64,000 nucleotides of DNA from Desulfonatronum thiosulfatophilum (GCF_900104215.1 NZ_FMXO01000007.1:62001-126000), one strand, 5' to 3'; counted from the stretch's first letter, positions 23,952-33,620 are shown. Numbers and translations are program-made. The notes: generated by a model from the sequence alone, not told the origin.

Positions 23952-24863
23952 CTAAGTCCAGCTTCCTGTCAATGCCCGCCACCAGGATGCGGCGAGGATG
24001 GCCAGGGTGAGGAGGAGCAGGTGGTTTTGGCGGGTTTCGCTGAGGTGACGCGGACCAAGGAGCGTGTATCCGATGCCCAGGCAGAAACCGGCCAGACACC
24101 CCATGAGGTGCGCGCCGATATCGGTCTGCACGTCGCTGCCGAGCATTGCCAGCAGGCCCAGGGCCGCGCCCAGGGGGAGAATCCAGGACCTCGGCCGGTT
24201 GTCGTCCGAGCCTTCGGCGGGAAAGACACGAACGCCTCCGAGCAGGCCCACGGCACCGAAAACCGCCGTGGATGCGCCGATGGACAAGAAGCCGCTCTGG
24301 TGCAGCCAGGCATTTACCAGGTTGCCGCCGGCCCCGGCCAGCAGGATCAGCAGCCAAGCCGCTCCCACTCCGACCCGTCGGCAGAGAAACGTGCCGAACA
24401 CGGCAATGCCGAGCATGTTTCCGGCCAGGTGGCGGGAATCGGCATGCAGGGTCAGCGCGGTGATCGTGCGCCAGTATTCACCTTCAAGAATGCGCGCGGC
24501 ATGGGCGCCGGCTTCCAGGATGATGTTCTGGTGCGCTCCGTCTCGGCTGGTGGCCATGTGGAAGGCCAGCAGAAGCAGGGCCGCGGCCAGGCCGGTCATG
24601 GTGGGCGGAGCCGGCTGAACAGGAAGAGTGGGAATGGAGAAGGAACCCGTTGCGTCGGGATTTTCCCGGAGGTACTGCTCGATCTGGATCTCTGCCTGGG
24701 CTGCGTCGTCCTCCGCGACCTCCAGGGACCAGCCCCAGCCGGACCGGCGAAAACGGTAGTCAATGTCGGCCGAGGAGAGGACCAGGGCAAACTGGTCCGC
24801 CTGGTCGGACGTCAGGTTTTCAAGGATGACGCGGGTTTCATCCCGGGGGCCGAAATCATTCAC
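23952..24863 (-). CDS. Rhomboid family intramembrane serine protease
   Basis: 303 residues. A soluble N-terminal domain (about 1-85) is followed by six to seven membrane segments. The catalytic serine motif is SIGASTAVFGAVGLLGG (GASxAVFG) and the catalytic histidine is in TDIGAHLMGCLAGF; the conserved loop region includes HADSRHLAGNMLGI. Rhomboids cut membrane proteins within the bilayer; the substrate is unknown. The start overlaps the stop of the FlgC-like gene by four bases (ATGA type), so the two are cotranscribed and translationally coupled. Confidence 0.92.
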   Translation of the reverse strand: MNDFGPRDETRVILENLTSDQADQFALVLSSADIDYRFRRSGWGWSLEVAEDDAAQAEIQIEQYLRENPDATGSFSIPTLPVQPAPPTMTGLAAALLLLAFHMATSRDGAHQNIILEAGAHAARILEGEYWRTITALTLHADSRHLAGNMLGIAVFGTFLCRRVGVGAAWLLILLAGAGGNLVNAWLHQSGFLSIGASTAVFGAVGLLGGVRVFPAEGSDDNRPRSWILPLGAALGLLAMLGSDVQTDIGAHLMGCLAGFCLGIGYTLLGPRHLSETRQNHLLLLTLAILAASWWRALTGSWT

Positions 24864-25240
24864 GCACGCATGTCCAGTACCGTTCCGGTCAGTTCATCCC
24901 ATGTGCGGACCATGGCCACGTTGGCCTGGAAGGCCCGCTCATCGCGGATGGAGTTGACCATTTCGGCAACCAGTTCAGTGTTGCTGCCTTCGGCCAATCC
25001 CCAGACCGTGGCGTGATGCCCGTCTTCGTCGGTGGCACCCTCCAGGGCCGGAACCAGGGGGCCGGGCGTCGGGTCCTGATCAATGGCCTGGGGACGCACG
25101 CCCAAGCCTTCCGGTCCGGTCTCCAAGGACAGGCGGGAGGCCTTGAAATCCGGCGTGTTCATATTCGCGACATTGTTCGCCCCGACCTGCCGGGACAAGC
25201 CGATGGCGTGCAAGGCCTGGATGTTGGGGGAAATATTCAT
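24860..25240 (-). CDS. Flagellar basal-body rod-like protein (FlgC/FlgG family C-terminal type)
   Basis: 126 residues. The N-terminus carries the rod/hook signature (ALHAIGLSRQVGANNVANMN followed by TPDFKA) and the C-terminus the rod C-terminal helix (NTELVAEMVNSIRDERAFQA). The length is close to FlgC, but the middle is not clearly FlgC and no other rod genes are adjacent, so it may be an accessory paralogue. Flagellar motor genes lie 9.5 kb away. It is the first gene of a two-gene unit with rhomboid. Confidence 0.75.
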   Translation of the reverse strand: MNISPNIQALHAIGLSRQVGANNVANMNTPDFKASRLSLETGPEGLGVRPQAIDQDPTPGPLVPALEGATDEDGHHATVWGLAEGSNTELVAEMVNSIRDERAFQANVAMVRTWDELTGTVLDMRA

Positions 25241-25289
25241 GATCGGTTCCTTGCTACGATTCCAGTTTGCTTTCAGAAAGATACAATGG

Positions 25290-25462
<173 letters not shown>

Positions 25463-25494
25463 TGTAAATTGAACACAAATAGAATGAGATATTT

Positions 25495-26292
25495 TCAGGC
25501 CTTCATTCCGGTTAGTGAGCGTTCGATGCAGGCGTAGGCGCTGTGGTTGTGGATGGATTCCTGGCTTTCCACCTCGACCCGGTACCAGAGAAGCTGCGTC
25601 AGCTTTTCCAATTCATGGGAGACGTTGCGCACCACATCCTCCACGAAACAGGGCCGCTTAAAGGCGTTGTCGATGACCAGCTTCTCGTCCTCGCGCTTGA
25701 GCAGGGCATACACCGGCGAGGAGGCGGATTCCTGGGCCAGTTCGATCAAGTCTTCCAGCCAGATCAGCCCCTTGTTCCTGGTTTGCACGCGGACCACGGC
25801 CCGTTGGCTGTGCGCGGCCTGGTCGCAGATGGCCAGGGAGCAGGGGCAGACGGTCATCACCGGCACTTCCACCTCCAGGCTGAAAAGCAGCCGACTGCCC
25901 TGGAACTCCCCGGCGACGCGGCAGTGATAGTCCATTCTGGCCTTGCTGCCGCTGGCCGGAGCCGCCCGTTCCAGAAAAAAAGGAAAACTGAAGCTGATCC
26001 AGGCCCGTTGGGCGTCGAGACGGGCCTGGACGTCATTCAAGAGATGCTTCAAGCTGGGATAATCCAGAATGCCGGACCAATCCTGAAGGGCTTCCACGAA
26101 TCGACTCATGTGCGTGCCCTTGAAACAGGCCGGCAGATCCACCCCCATCTCCACCTGGGCTACGGTGTGCTGCCGGCCCTGGGCCCGGTCCAGAACCATC
26201 AAGGGAAAATGAACATGCTTGATGCCGACCCTGTCGATATCCACCGGAACCGAAGCCGGGTCGTTCTGGACGTCGAGCATCCCGCTATTCAA
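25495..26292 (-). CDS. folE2: GTP cyclohydrolase FolE2 (type IB)
   Basis: Converts GTP to 7,8-dihydroneopterin triphosphate for folate and queuosine synthesis. 265 residues. Family signatures: [28 protein letters not shown], the metal-site region [20 protein letters not shown], and the C-terminal [13 protein letters not shown]. FolE2 works with various metals and replaces zinc-dependent FolE when zinc is short. The frame begins with TTG at 26292 with GGAAAG upstream; an ATG at 26280 is a reasonable alternative. It overlaps nikR by 8 bases, so nickel-responsive coexpression is plausible. QueD, which uses the product, is encoded at 31213. Confidence 0.93.
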   Translation of the reverse strand: MNSGMLDVQNDPASVPVDIDRVGIKHVHFPLMVLDRAQGRQHTVAQVEMGVDLPACFKGTHMSRFVEALQDWSGILDYPSLKHLLNDVQARLDAQRAWISFSFPFFLERAAPASGSKARMDYHCRVAGEFQGSRLLFSLEVEVPVMTVCPCSLAICDQAAHSQRAVVRVQTRNKGLIWLEDLIELAQESASSPVYALLKREDEKLVIDNAFKRPCFVEDVVRNVSHELEKLTQLLWYRVEVESQESIHNHSAYACIERSLTGMKA

Positions 26293-26704
26293 GATTCTTT
26301 CCGGTGGTGGTCAGGTTCAGGGTGCCGTGCTTGACGCCCTTGGTGGAGGTCATTTTCGCGCCCAGTTCCCGGAGTTTTTCGCCGGTGCCGCGCAGCACCA
26401 GGATTTCCATGCAGTTGCTGTGATCCAGGTGGACGTGCATGGATGCCACGATAATATCCAGATAATCGTGTTGCTGTTCCGTGAGCTTCTGGGCCAGATC
26501 GCTGTGATGATGATCATAGACGATGGTCAGGGTGCCGGCCGTTTCCCCTCCGAGATCTTCCCATTCCTTCTGGATCAGCATGTTTCTGATCAGGTCCCGG
26601 ATAGCCTCCGAGCGAGTTTGATAGGAGCGCTCGTCACAAAGAACGTCAAATTTTTCCAGCAGATCCGAATCCAGGGATACGCCGAAACGAATTGTTTTAC
26701 CCAT
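26285..26704 (-). CDS. nikR: Nickel-responsive regulator NikR
   Basis: Ribbon-helix-helix repressor, 139 residues. N-terminal DNA-binding part ([20 protein letters not shown]) and ACT-like nickel domain with the expected ligands: His in [23 protein letters not shown], and Cys in [11 protein letters not shown]. It normally represses nickel uptake and, in some species, affects hydrogenase genes. GGTGAAATATG-type spacing at the start is acceptable. It lies 8 bases after the methyltransferase gene and overlaps folE2. The hydrogenase operon 16 kb away is the obvious nickel consumer in the window. Confidence 0.95.
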   Translation of the reverse strand: MGKTIRFGVSLDSDLLEKFDVLCDERSYQTRSEAIRDLIRNMLIQKEWEDLGGETAGTLTIVYDHHHSDLAQKLTEQQHDYLDIIVASMHVHLDHSNCMEILVLRGTGEKLRELGAKMTSTKGVKHGTLNLTTTGKNLE

Positions 26705-26712
26705 ATTTCACC

Positions 26713-27411
26713 TCAAAGATTTATTTGTGCTTCCCAAATGTTGATGTTGACGACGTACCCTTCCGTGGGCACGGCTTTTTGCGCCGCGCGACGTACATTC
26801 CAACCTGATTCCCGCAACATGTTCCACGCGCCGGAAGAGACGCTGCGTTCGGGCTCAGCCAGCCAGATGCGTCCCCCCGGGGCCAGAACATGCTCGAACA
26901 TGCCGATCAGGGGTTCGGCGAATCGTCTTTCGTAGAAAATGTCCCCGCCCCAGATAAAGTCAAAGCCATGCTTTCGGAAGCCGGGAAAGCGCCAGTCCAT
27001 CTGGACCCAGAGCGGATCGGGAACCTGGTTCTCGCGAGCGTTCACTTTTGCATAATATAATGCTTCCAACGCATAATCCAAGCCCACCACCCTCGCGCCG
27101 ACGGAAGAAGCGGTGCAGGCGCTCAACCCCAGGCCGCATCCCACGTCCAGGCAGGTCCTGCCCTGGATCAACGGGGCATTGGCGGCCAGCCATTCGACCA
27201 GCAGCAGGCTGGAGGGCCACAGCTCGACCCAGTAGGGGATACGTTCATCAGGACCGAAATCCGACTCGCCCATCTGTTGCCATAATTCTTCAAGATCGGC
27301 CGGGCGATAGATGCTCCAAATCCGGTCCGGGGCATCGATGGCCAAACATTGCGCCGAGGCGAGCAGGGCGGCATGTTCTCCGGATGCGATACGGCCCGTC
27401 CAGGGGCTCAA
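26713..27411 (-). CDS. Class I SAM-dependent methyltransferase (METTL21/Nnt1-like)
   Basis: 232 residues. SAM-binding motif I is CLDVGCGLGLSACTASSVGA, with the acidic motif II in VVGLDYALEALYYAK; the sequence FIWGGDIFYERRFAEPLIGM before motif IV and the preceding YWVELWPSSLLLVEWL are typical of the lysine/nicotinamide-methyltransferase-like group. Substrate unknown; protein lysine methylation is a guess from family. It is first in a minus-strand run with nikR and folE2, 8 bases before nikR. Confidence 0.82.
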   Translation of the reverse strand: MSPWTGRIASGEHAALLASAQCLAIDAPDRIWSIYRPADLEELWQQMGESDFGPDERIPYWVELWPSSLLLVEWLAANAPLIQGRTCLDVGCGLGLSACTASSVGARVVGLDYALEALYYAKVNARENQVPDPLWVQMDWRFPGFRKHGFDFIWGGDIFYERRFAEPLIGMFEHVLAPGGRIWLAEPERSVSSGAWNMLRESGWNVRRAAQKAVPTEGYVVNINIWEAQINL

Positions 27412-27578
27412 GGGTATATTCCCAGGTTCTTGATCATGTCCTGAAGTTGTCCTTGCCGATTTTTTCCAAATCCTGCATTGTGCACGGGCTTGAGAGATCC
27501 AGCACTCCGGTCCGATGCGGTTTTGATTGTTCTAATTCATTGATATATATCTTCCGGGACTGTTTCTGGCAATGCTCG

Positions 27579-27622
27579 GCGCGCGGTCCTCGCGCCCGGA
27601 AGCCCTTCGGGCGGCCTTCCGG
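27579..27622. other. Two GC-rich hairpins in the leader region before dnaE
   Basis: GGCGCG/CGCGCC (27579-27596) and CCGGAAG/CTTCCGG (27596-27622, with an inner CCCTTCGGG) lie back to back between the divergent methyltransferase and dnaE genes. No T-run follows. They could be leader structure of dnaE or a small repeat; undecided. The remaining 27412-27684 shows no gene. Confidence 0.4.
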
Positions 27623-27684
27623 AATGCATGAACCGGTCCCAGAGCGTCTGCTGTTTCGCATAACCACCACTTCCCTCCGTCTTT

Positions 27685-30600
27685 ATGTCAGATTTTGTTC
27701 ATCTTCACTGCCATACCGAGTACAGCCTGCTGGACGGGGCCATCCGGATCAAGGAGCTGTGCGCCCGGGCCAAGGATTTTGGTCTCGGCGCCGCGGCCAT
27801 CACGGACCACGGCAATCTGTACGGGGCCATCCACTTCTACAAGACGGCGAAATCCTTCGGCCTGAAGCCGATCATCGGCTGCGAGGTCTATGTGGCCCGG
27901 GCCAGCCGGCTCGACCGGGACGCCCGTTCGGCTTCCCAGGCCGGATATCACCTTGTTCTGCTGGCCCAGAACGAAACCGGCTACCGGAACCTGATCCGGC
28001 TTGTCTCGCAGGGGCACTTGGAGGGGTTCCACTACAAGCCTCGCGTGGACAGGGAACTTCTGGCCGAGTGTTCGGAAGGCCTGATCGCTCTTTCGGCCTG
28101 TCTCAAGGGTGAAGTCCCGTACAGGCTGATGCGGGAAGGCTTTGACGTGGGCCTGGAAACGGCCCGGTTCTACGCCGATCTCTTTCCGGGCCGATTTTAT
28201 CTGGAAATGCAGGCCAACGGCCTGGCCGATCAGCTCGCTCTCAATGAGCGGTTGCGGGAACTGGCCGAGGCGACCAGGCTGCCCCTGGTGGCGACAAACG
28301 ACTGCCATTATCTCAGCGCCGACGACGTCAACGCCCACGACATTCTGCTCTGCATCCAGACCAACGCCTGTGAGACGGACGAGAAGCGGATGCGCTTCGA
28401 TACCCGGGAACTCTACTACCGCAGCCCCGAGGAAATGGAGGCGGCCTTCGCGGACTGTCCCCAGGCACTGGCGGCCACGGCGGAAATCGCCGCGGCCTGC
28501 AACCTGGAGCTGACCTTCAACAAGCCCCATTTTCCGGCCTACAGCCTGCCTCCGGGGATGACCCTGGAAGAGGAGCTGCGCCGGGCGGCCCACACGGGGC
28601 TGGAGGAGCGGCTGGCGAAGATCAAACCCGGCGCGTCGCGGCAGGTCTACGATGAGCGTCTGGCCCTGGAGCTGGACGTGATCTGCTCCAAGGGCTTTGC
28701 CGGCTACTTCCTGATCGTCCAGGACTTCATCAACTGGGCCAAGTCCCGGAACATCCCGGTGGGGCCGGGCCGCGGTTCCGCCGCGGGCAGCCTGGTGGCC
28801 TACGCCCTGCGGATCACGGACCTCGATCCCATTCCCTACAACCTGCTCTTCGAACGATTCCTGAATGCCGAACGGGTCAGTCTGCCGGACATCGACGTAG
28901 ATTTCTGCTTTACCCGGCGCGAGGAAGTGCTGCGGTACGTATCGGAGAAGTACGGTCAGAGCAATGTGGCCCAGATCATCACTTTTGGCCGGATGAAGGC
29001 CCGGGCCGCGGTGCGCGACGTGGGGCGGGCCCTGGGGTTGAAGCCGTCCGAGACGGACAAGATCGCCAAAATGGTCCCCGGCGCCCTGGGCATGACTATT
29101 GCCAAGGCCCTGGAACAGGAGCCGGACCTGCGCAAGCTGGCCGAAGAGGATCCCACGGTGGGCCGGTTGATCGACACCTCTCTGCGCCTGGAAGGTCTGG
29201 CCCGGCACGCCTCCACCCACGCCGCCGGCGTGGTGCTCTCGGACCGACCCATGGTGGAGCATGTGCCGTTGTGCCTGGGCAAGAAGAAGGAAACGGTCAC
29301 CCAGTGGGACATGAAGTGCGTGGAGAGCGTCGGCCTGATCAAGTTCGACTTCCTGGGCCTGAAAACCCTGACCGTGATCCAGGACGCCGTGGACTTGGTC
29401 CGTGAAGGAGGCAAGCCCGCGCCGGATATGGCCCACCTGCCTCTGGACGATCAGCAAACCTTCGACCTGCTCTGCGAGGGCCGCACCGAAGGCGTGTTCC
29501 AGCTGGAAAGTTCGGGCATGCGCAGGGTGCTCACGGACCTGAAGCCTTCCTGCTTCGAGGACGTCATCGCGCTGCTGGCCCTGTACCGGCCGGGACCGCT
29601 GGAAAGCGGGATGGTGGCCACCTTCATCCGCTGCAAGCACGGCCAGACCCCGGTGGAATACCTGCTGCCCGAGCTGGAGACGATCCTCAAGGAAACCTAC
29701 GGCGTGATCCTCTATCAGGAGCAGGTGATGAAGATCGCCTCGGACCTGGCCGCCTATTCCCTGGGCGAGGCGGACATTCTGCGCCGGGCCATGGGCAAGA
29801 AGGATCCCCAGGTCATGGCCCAGCAGCGCTCCCGGTTCATGCAGGGGGTCAAGACCAACAAGCTGCCGGAAGCCAAGGCCGCCCAGATTTTCGACCTGAT
29901 GGAGAAGTTCGCCGGATACGGGTTCAACAAGTCCCACAGCGCGGCCTACGCCCTGATCTCCTACCAGACCGCCTATCTCAAGGCCCATTTCCCCGTGGAA
30001 TTCATGGCCGCGTTGATCAGCTCGGAAGTGGACAACGCGGACAAGATTTTGCGGTACCTGAACGACTGCGGGGATATGGACATTTCCATCCTGCCCCCGG
30101 ACGTCAATCACAGCCAGGCCCGGTTCAGCGTGCAGGAGGACAAGATCCGCTTCGGCCTGTCCGGGGTGAAGAACGTGGGCGAAGAGGCCATCCGGGAGGT
30201 CATCCAGGGCAGAATCCAGGGGCCCTACCGGAGCGTGTCCGACCTGTGTCAGCGGGTGAATACCCGCAAGGTGACCAAGCGCGTCCTTGAATACCTGATC
30301 AAGAGCGGAGCCTTCGACTCGATCCATCCCAGCCGGGGCCGGCTGCTGGCCGGTCTGGACACGGCCATGGCCGCGGCCCAGAAGAAGGCCAAGGAGAAGA
30401 AACGGTCCCAGATGTCCCTCTTTGCCTGCATGTCCGGCGGCGAGAACGGATCCGGCATGGTGCCGGATTGCGGGCTGGATCTGGGTCCGGATGATCCGGG
30501 GCTGGAATGGACTGATGAGGAAAAATCACGGTACGAAAAGGAAGCCCTGGGCTTTTTCCTGACCAGCAATCCGTTGCGTCCTTTTCGGGAAGAGGCGGTG

Positions 30601-31185
30601 CGGCTTGGTCTGCGGACCATCGTGGACTGCCAGGATCTGCCCAAGAAGAGCGAGATTCGCCTGGCGGTGCTGGTTACCGGGGTCAAGGAATTCATGACCC
30701 GCAGAGGGGACAAGATGGCCTTCTGCCAGATCGAGGACCTGACCGGCATGGCCGAGGCCACGGCCTTCGGCGACGTGTACGCGCCGGCCAAGGAGTTGTT
30801 TCACGGCGACCGGCCGCTGCTGATGGAAGCCCGAATCAGCGACTATGAAGGCCGGATGGACAACGGCTCTGAAAACACCGTTCAGCAGCTCAAGCTGGAG
30901 GTGGTGCAGGTCAGCCCGCTGAGCGAGGCCTGCGCCCGCAGCGACCAGCCGGTGCATCTGCGGATCGAGCGGGACGATCTGAGCCGGGAGGATGTCTCGG
31001 CGTTGAAAAGCCTGTTCCAGAAACATCCGGGACAGACTCCGGTGCGCGTTGTCCTGGATTTGCCTGAATGCCGGTGCACATTGCAACTTGGTCCCCAACA
31101 CCAGGTCCTGCCTTGCCCGCAGTTTTGGAAGGACGTTGCCGCCTGGCACGGCGAGGGGCAATCAACAGCAGGGGGAGAAGCATGA
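27685..31185 (+). CDS. dnaE: DNA polymerase III alpha subunit
   Basis: Replicative polymerase, 1166 residues, the usual length for DnaE1. The N-terminal PHP domain starts at once (FVHLHCHTEYSLLDGAIRIK); catalytic aspartates lie in SLPDIDVDFCF, and FAGYGFNKSHSAAYALISYQ is the standard block before the tandem helix-hairpin-helix. The OB fold is near 985-1065 (LAVLVTGVKEFMTRRGDKMA). Cytoplasmic, DNA replication. No typical ribosome-binding site is visible right before ATG 27685 (TCCGTCTTT), yet the N-terminus aligns with the family. Followed 27 bases later by queD. Confidence 0.97.
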   Translation: MSDFVHLHCHTEYSLLDGAIRIKELCARAKDFGLGAAAITDHGNLYGAIHFYKTAKSFGLKPIIGCEVYVARASRLDRDARSASQAGYHLVLLAQNETGYRNLIRLVSQGHLEGFHYKPRVDRELLAECSEGLIALSACLKGEVPYRLMREGFDVGLETARFYADLFPGRFYLEMQANGLADQLALNERLRELAEATRLPLVATNDCHYLSADDVNAHDILLCIQTNACETDEKRMRFDTRELYYRSPEEMEAAFADCPQALAATAEIAAACNLELTFNKPHFPAYSLPPGMTLEEELRRAAHTGLEERLAKIKPGASRQVYDERLALELDVICSKGFAGYFLIVQDFINWAKSRNIPVGPGRGSAAGSLVAYALRITDLDPIPYNLLFERFLNAERVSLPDIDVDFCFTRREEVLRYVSEKYGQSNVAQIITFGRMKARAAVRDVGRALGLKPSETDKIAKMVPGALGMTIAKALEQEPDLRKLAEEDPTVGRLIDTSLRLEGLARHASTHAAGVVLSDRPMVEHVPLCLGKKKETVTQWDMKCVESVGLIKFDFLGLKTLTVIQDAVDLVREGGKPAPDMAHLPLDDQQTFDLLCEGRTEGVFQLESSGMRRVLTDLKPSCFEDVIALLALYRPGPLESGMVATFIRCKHGQTPVEYLLPELETILKETYGVILYQEQVMKIASDLAAYSLGEADILRRAMGKKDPQVMAQQRSRFMQGVKTNKLPEAKAAQIFDLMEKFAGYGFNKSHSAAYALISYQTAYLKAHFPVEFMAALISSEVDNADKILRYLNDCGDMDISILPPDVNHSQARFSVQEDKIRFGLSGVKNVGEEAIREVIQGRIQGPYRSVSDLCQRVNTRKVTKRVLEYLIKSGAFDSIHPSRGRLLAGLDTAMAAAQKKAKEKKRSQMSLFACMSGGENGSGMVPDCGLDLGPDDPGLEWTDEEKSRYEKEALGFFLTSNPLRPFREEAVRLGLRTIVDCQDLPKKSEIRLAVLVTGVKEFMTRRGDKMAFCQIEDLTGMAEATAFGDVYAPAKELFHGDRPLLMEARISDYEGRMDNGSENTVQQLKLEVVQVSPLSEACARSDQPVHLRIERDDLSREDVSALKSLFQKHPGQTPVRVVLDLPECRCTLQLGPQHQVLPCPQFWKDVAAWHGEGQSTAGGEA

Positions 31186-31212
31186 TGCGGATGCGCACGG
31201 AGGAGGGACGTC

Positions 31213-31599
31213 ATGGGTGAAGGTCTCTGGCGGCTGACGGTTGCCGATCATTTCAGTTCCGCCCACCAGTTGCGGCATTATCAGGGAAAATGCGAATGCC
31301 TGCACGGTCACAATTTCGCGGTCCAGGTTCAGGTTCAGGGCCGGCGCCTGCACCCGGAACTGGGCATTGTCATGGATTTCAAGGAACTCAAGGCCCTGCT
31401 TAAAACCGTGCTGGCCGAACTGGACCATTGCAATCTGAACGAAATGGCGGAATTCAGCCGGATCAATCCGTCCTCGGAAAATATCGCCCGACACATTTAT
31501 CAGCGTCTCCAGACGATGCTTCCCGGGCCTGAGGTGATCATGCACAGCGTTTCCGTTGCCGAAGGGCCCAATTCCGTGGCCATCTACATGGAGGACTGA
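31213..31599 (+). CDS. queD: 6-carboxy-5,6,7,8-tetrahydropterin synthase QueD
   Basis: 128 residues; converts dihydroneopterin triphosphate to carboxytetrahydropterin in queuosine synthesis. Zinc ligands are visible in FSSAHQL and CECLHGHNF, the catalytic Cys in the same block, and late motifs in LDHCNLNE and SSENIARHIY. GGAGGGACGTC precedes the ATG. It lies between dnaE and dtd, two bases from the dtd start, so translation genes are grouped. FolE2 at 25495 makes its substrate. Confidence 0.94.
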   Translation: MGEGLWRLTVADHFSSAHQLRHYQGKCECLHGHNFAVQVQVQGRRLHPELGIVMDFKELKALLKTVLAELDHCNLNEMAEFSRINPSSENIARHIYQRLQTMLPGPEVIMHSVSVAEGPNSVAIYMED

Positions 31600-31600
31600 C

Positions 31601-32065
31601 GTGCGGTTTGTGCTGCAGCGGGTGAAATTCGCACGGGTGGAAGTCCAAGGCCGGGCGGTGGCCGCCATTGATCAGGGAATCCTGGTTCTGGTGGGTTTCG
31701 GGCAGGAGGACGAGGACATGCCCGCAGCCGGGATCGTGCTTTCCCGGATGGCCCGCAAACTCGTACAGGTCCGCATCTTTCCCAACGAGTCGGACAGGCT
31801 GGACCTGAGCGTGGCGGATGTGGGCGGGCAGGTTTTGGCCGTTTCGCAGTTCACCCTGCATGCGGACTGCCGCAAAGGACGCCGGCCCTCCCTGCACGAT
31901 GCCGCCGAACCGCAACGCGCCGCCCGGCTTTTCGACGCCTTTGCCGCGGAACTGGAACACCTGATTCCTGGTCGGGTGCAAACCGGATCCTTCGGCGAGG
32001 AGATGGACGTCATCCTTCACAACTGGGGTCCGCTGACTTTGATCTGGGATTCGCAAACACTGTGA
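31601..32065 (+). CDS. dtd: D-aminoacyl-tRNA deacylase
   Basis: Removes D-amino acids mischarged on tRNA; 154 residues. Signatures: N-terminal MRFVLQRVKFARVEVQGR type start, SQFTLHADCRKGRRPSL, and the C-terminal Gly-cisPro motif HNWGPLTLIWD. The start is a GTG at 31601, one base after the queD stop codon, with GGAGGACTGAC as ribosome-binding site; this agrees with the family N-terminus, while an open frame from 31556 does not. Confidence 0.94.
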   Translation: MRFVLQRVKFARVEVQGRAVAAIDQGILVLVGFGQEDEDMPAAGIVLSRMARKLVQVRIFPNESDRLDLSVADVGGQVLAVSQFTLHADCRKGRRPSLHDAAEPQRAARLFDAFAAELEHLIPGRVQTGSFGEEMDVILHNWGPLTLIWDSQTL

Positions 32066-32085
32066 TTATTCTTCCAAGGACCTCC

Positions 32086-33237
32086 ATGCCTGCCGGCCAT
32101 GCCGATGCAACCCCGATCAGCGTCATGGTCGTGGACGATTCCATGACCTTCCGCAACTATCTTGAGGAGATCCTTCGTGATCACTACCAGATTCGGGCCT
32201 GTCGCGACGGGATGGAGGCAGTGGAGGCGTATCGGGAGGCGCGTCCGGAAATCTGTCTGCTGGACATGAACATGCCCCGCATGGACGGCCTGGAGGTGAT
32301 CCGGCATGTGCGCCGGGTCCTCGGCGACCAGGATCTGTTCATCCTGGTCCTGACATCCGACGACACATCGGAGCAGAAGTCCGAGGCACTGCATCTCGGC
32401 GCCAACGACTACCTGGTGAAGCCTTTTGATGCGCTGGAACTCCTGGCCCGGGTCCGTGTGGCGGAGCGTCAGGTCAGGCTGACGCGCAGCCTGCGCGAGG
32501 CCAATACGGCCATGTCCCGGGAAATCGAGGAAATAGCCAGGCTGCAACGGCGTTTGCTTCCCGCTTCCAGCCCACGTCATCCGGGAATCAAGATCCAGAG
32601 CCTGTACCTGCCGTCGGACCAGGCCAGCGGGGATTACTTCGACTACTTTTTCCTGCCCGATGGGAATTTTCGCGTGGTCATGGCCGATGTCAGCGGCCAC
32701 GGTGCCAAGGCGGCGTTCATCATGTCCATGGTTCGGACCATGATCCGCTTTTCCGGCAACTTCGAGAGCCTGGGCGGACTGTTTGAACTGATCAACGAAC
32801 AGTTGCGGTTGTATGTCGGCGAGGAGGGGGATTTCGTGACCTTGTTTGTCGCCGATATCCGCGCGGACTTTTCTTCCATGGTCTACGTCAATGCCGGCCA
32901 TGCACCGGGAATGCTGCTCCGCCGCGGGGATTCCCCGCTGATGCTGCGCCCGGCCATGCCGGCATTGGGAGTCATGCCGTGCCGTGCCCAAACCGCGGAT
33001 GTTCCTCTTGAAGCCGGGAGCGTTCTTTTTCTCTTTACCGATGGTTGTTACGAGTGGGAAGTCGCGCCGGGCGAAGTTCTGGGCCTGGAACGGTTCTGGG
33101 ACCGGGCGGCTTCTTTCGTGGGACGTTCGGACCACGTGCTGGATGACATCTTCCGGGATCTTGGCTGTGCGGGCACGCCGGACATCCGCGACGACGTCAG
33201 CGTGCTCAGGGTTCAACTGGGATTAATCAAGTCCTGA
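32086..33237 (+). CDS. Response regulator fused to PP2C-type (SpoIIE) phosphatase
   Basis: 383 residues. Receiver domain about 12-125 (VMVVDDS, CLLDMNMPRMDG with the phosphoacceptor Asp, LTSDD, YLVKPFD), a short coiled linker, then a SpoIIE/PP2C phosphatase (about 160-380: QASGDYFDYFFLPDGNFRVV, ADVSGHGAKAAF, VNAGHAPGMLLRRG, LFLFTDGCYE, IRDDVSVLRV). Such RsbU-like proteins dephosphorylate STAS anti-sigma antagonists, and one is encoded 19 bases downstream. AAGGACCTCC supports the ATG at 32086 rather than a GTG at 32062. No sensor kinase is adjacent. Confidence 0.92.
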   Translation: MPAGHADATPISVMVVDDSMTFRNYLEEILRDHYQIRACRDGMEAVEAYREARPEICLLDMNMPRMDGLEVIRHVRRVLGDQDLFILVLTSDDTSEQKSEALHLGANDYLVKPFDALELLARVRVAERQVRLTRSLREANTAMSREIEEIARLQRRLLPASSPRHPGIKIQSLYLPSDQASGDYFDYFFLPDGNFRVVMADVSGHGAKAAFIMSMVRTMIRFSGNFESLGGLFELINEQLRLYVGEEGDFVTLFVADIRADFSSMVYVNAGHAPGMLLRRGDSPLMLRPAMPALGVMPCRAQTADVPLEAGSVLFLFTDGCYEWEVAPGEVLGLERFWDRAASFVGRSDHVLDDIFRDLGCAGTPDIRDDVSVLRVQLGLIKS

Positions 33238-33256
33238 ACTCATATGAGGTAAAAAT

Positions 33257-33604
33257 ATGGCTGAGTTGCGGTATGAGTCGTTTGGCATATGGAGCAAGTT
33301 GGTGTTTTCCGGGAAGATCACCTACGAAATTACCCAGAAAATGAAGGGAGAGGTCGAAGCCCAGCTTCTGGAAATGGGCGAGGGGACTATACTGGTCTGC
33401 GACCTGAGTCAGGTCACCTTTCTGGACAGTTCGGGCATCGGTTGTCTTGTTTTCCTGAACAACAAGATGCACCAGAAAGGCGGCAGCTGCTGCCTTTATC
33501 ATCCAAGCGACGTGGTCTTGAAAACACTGGACCTGGTGCAGTTGACCACCTTTTTTGATGTTGTCGTCAATGAATGCGACCTGATCACCAGAACTTCGGG
33601 GTAA
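33257..33604 (+). CDS. STAS-domain anti-sigma factor antagonist
   Basis: 115 residues, one STAS domain. The phosphorylation-site serine is in TFLDSSGIGCLVFLNN (DSSG). It is probably the substrate of the PP2C phosphatase encoded just upstream; in its dephosphorylated state it would bind a partner such as an RsbW-type kinase, which is not in the window. ATGAGGTAAAAAT precedes the ATG. The next genes are fapA, motA and motB, suggesting that the output concerns motility; that is inferred. Confidence 0.9.
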   Translation: MAELRYESFGIWSKLVFSGKITYEITQKMKGEVEAQLLEMGEGTILVCDLSQVTFLDSSGIGCLVFLNNKMHQKGGSCCLYHPSDVVLKTLDLVQLTTFFDVVVNECDLITRTSG

Positions 33605-33620
33605 TCATCAATCACCCACC

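Noticed and set aside
27688-30327. 879-codon minus-strand open frame opposite dnaE
   Set aside because: Antisense shadow; rich in Gly/Gln/Val/His without domain structure, while dnaE is unmistakable.
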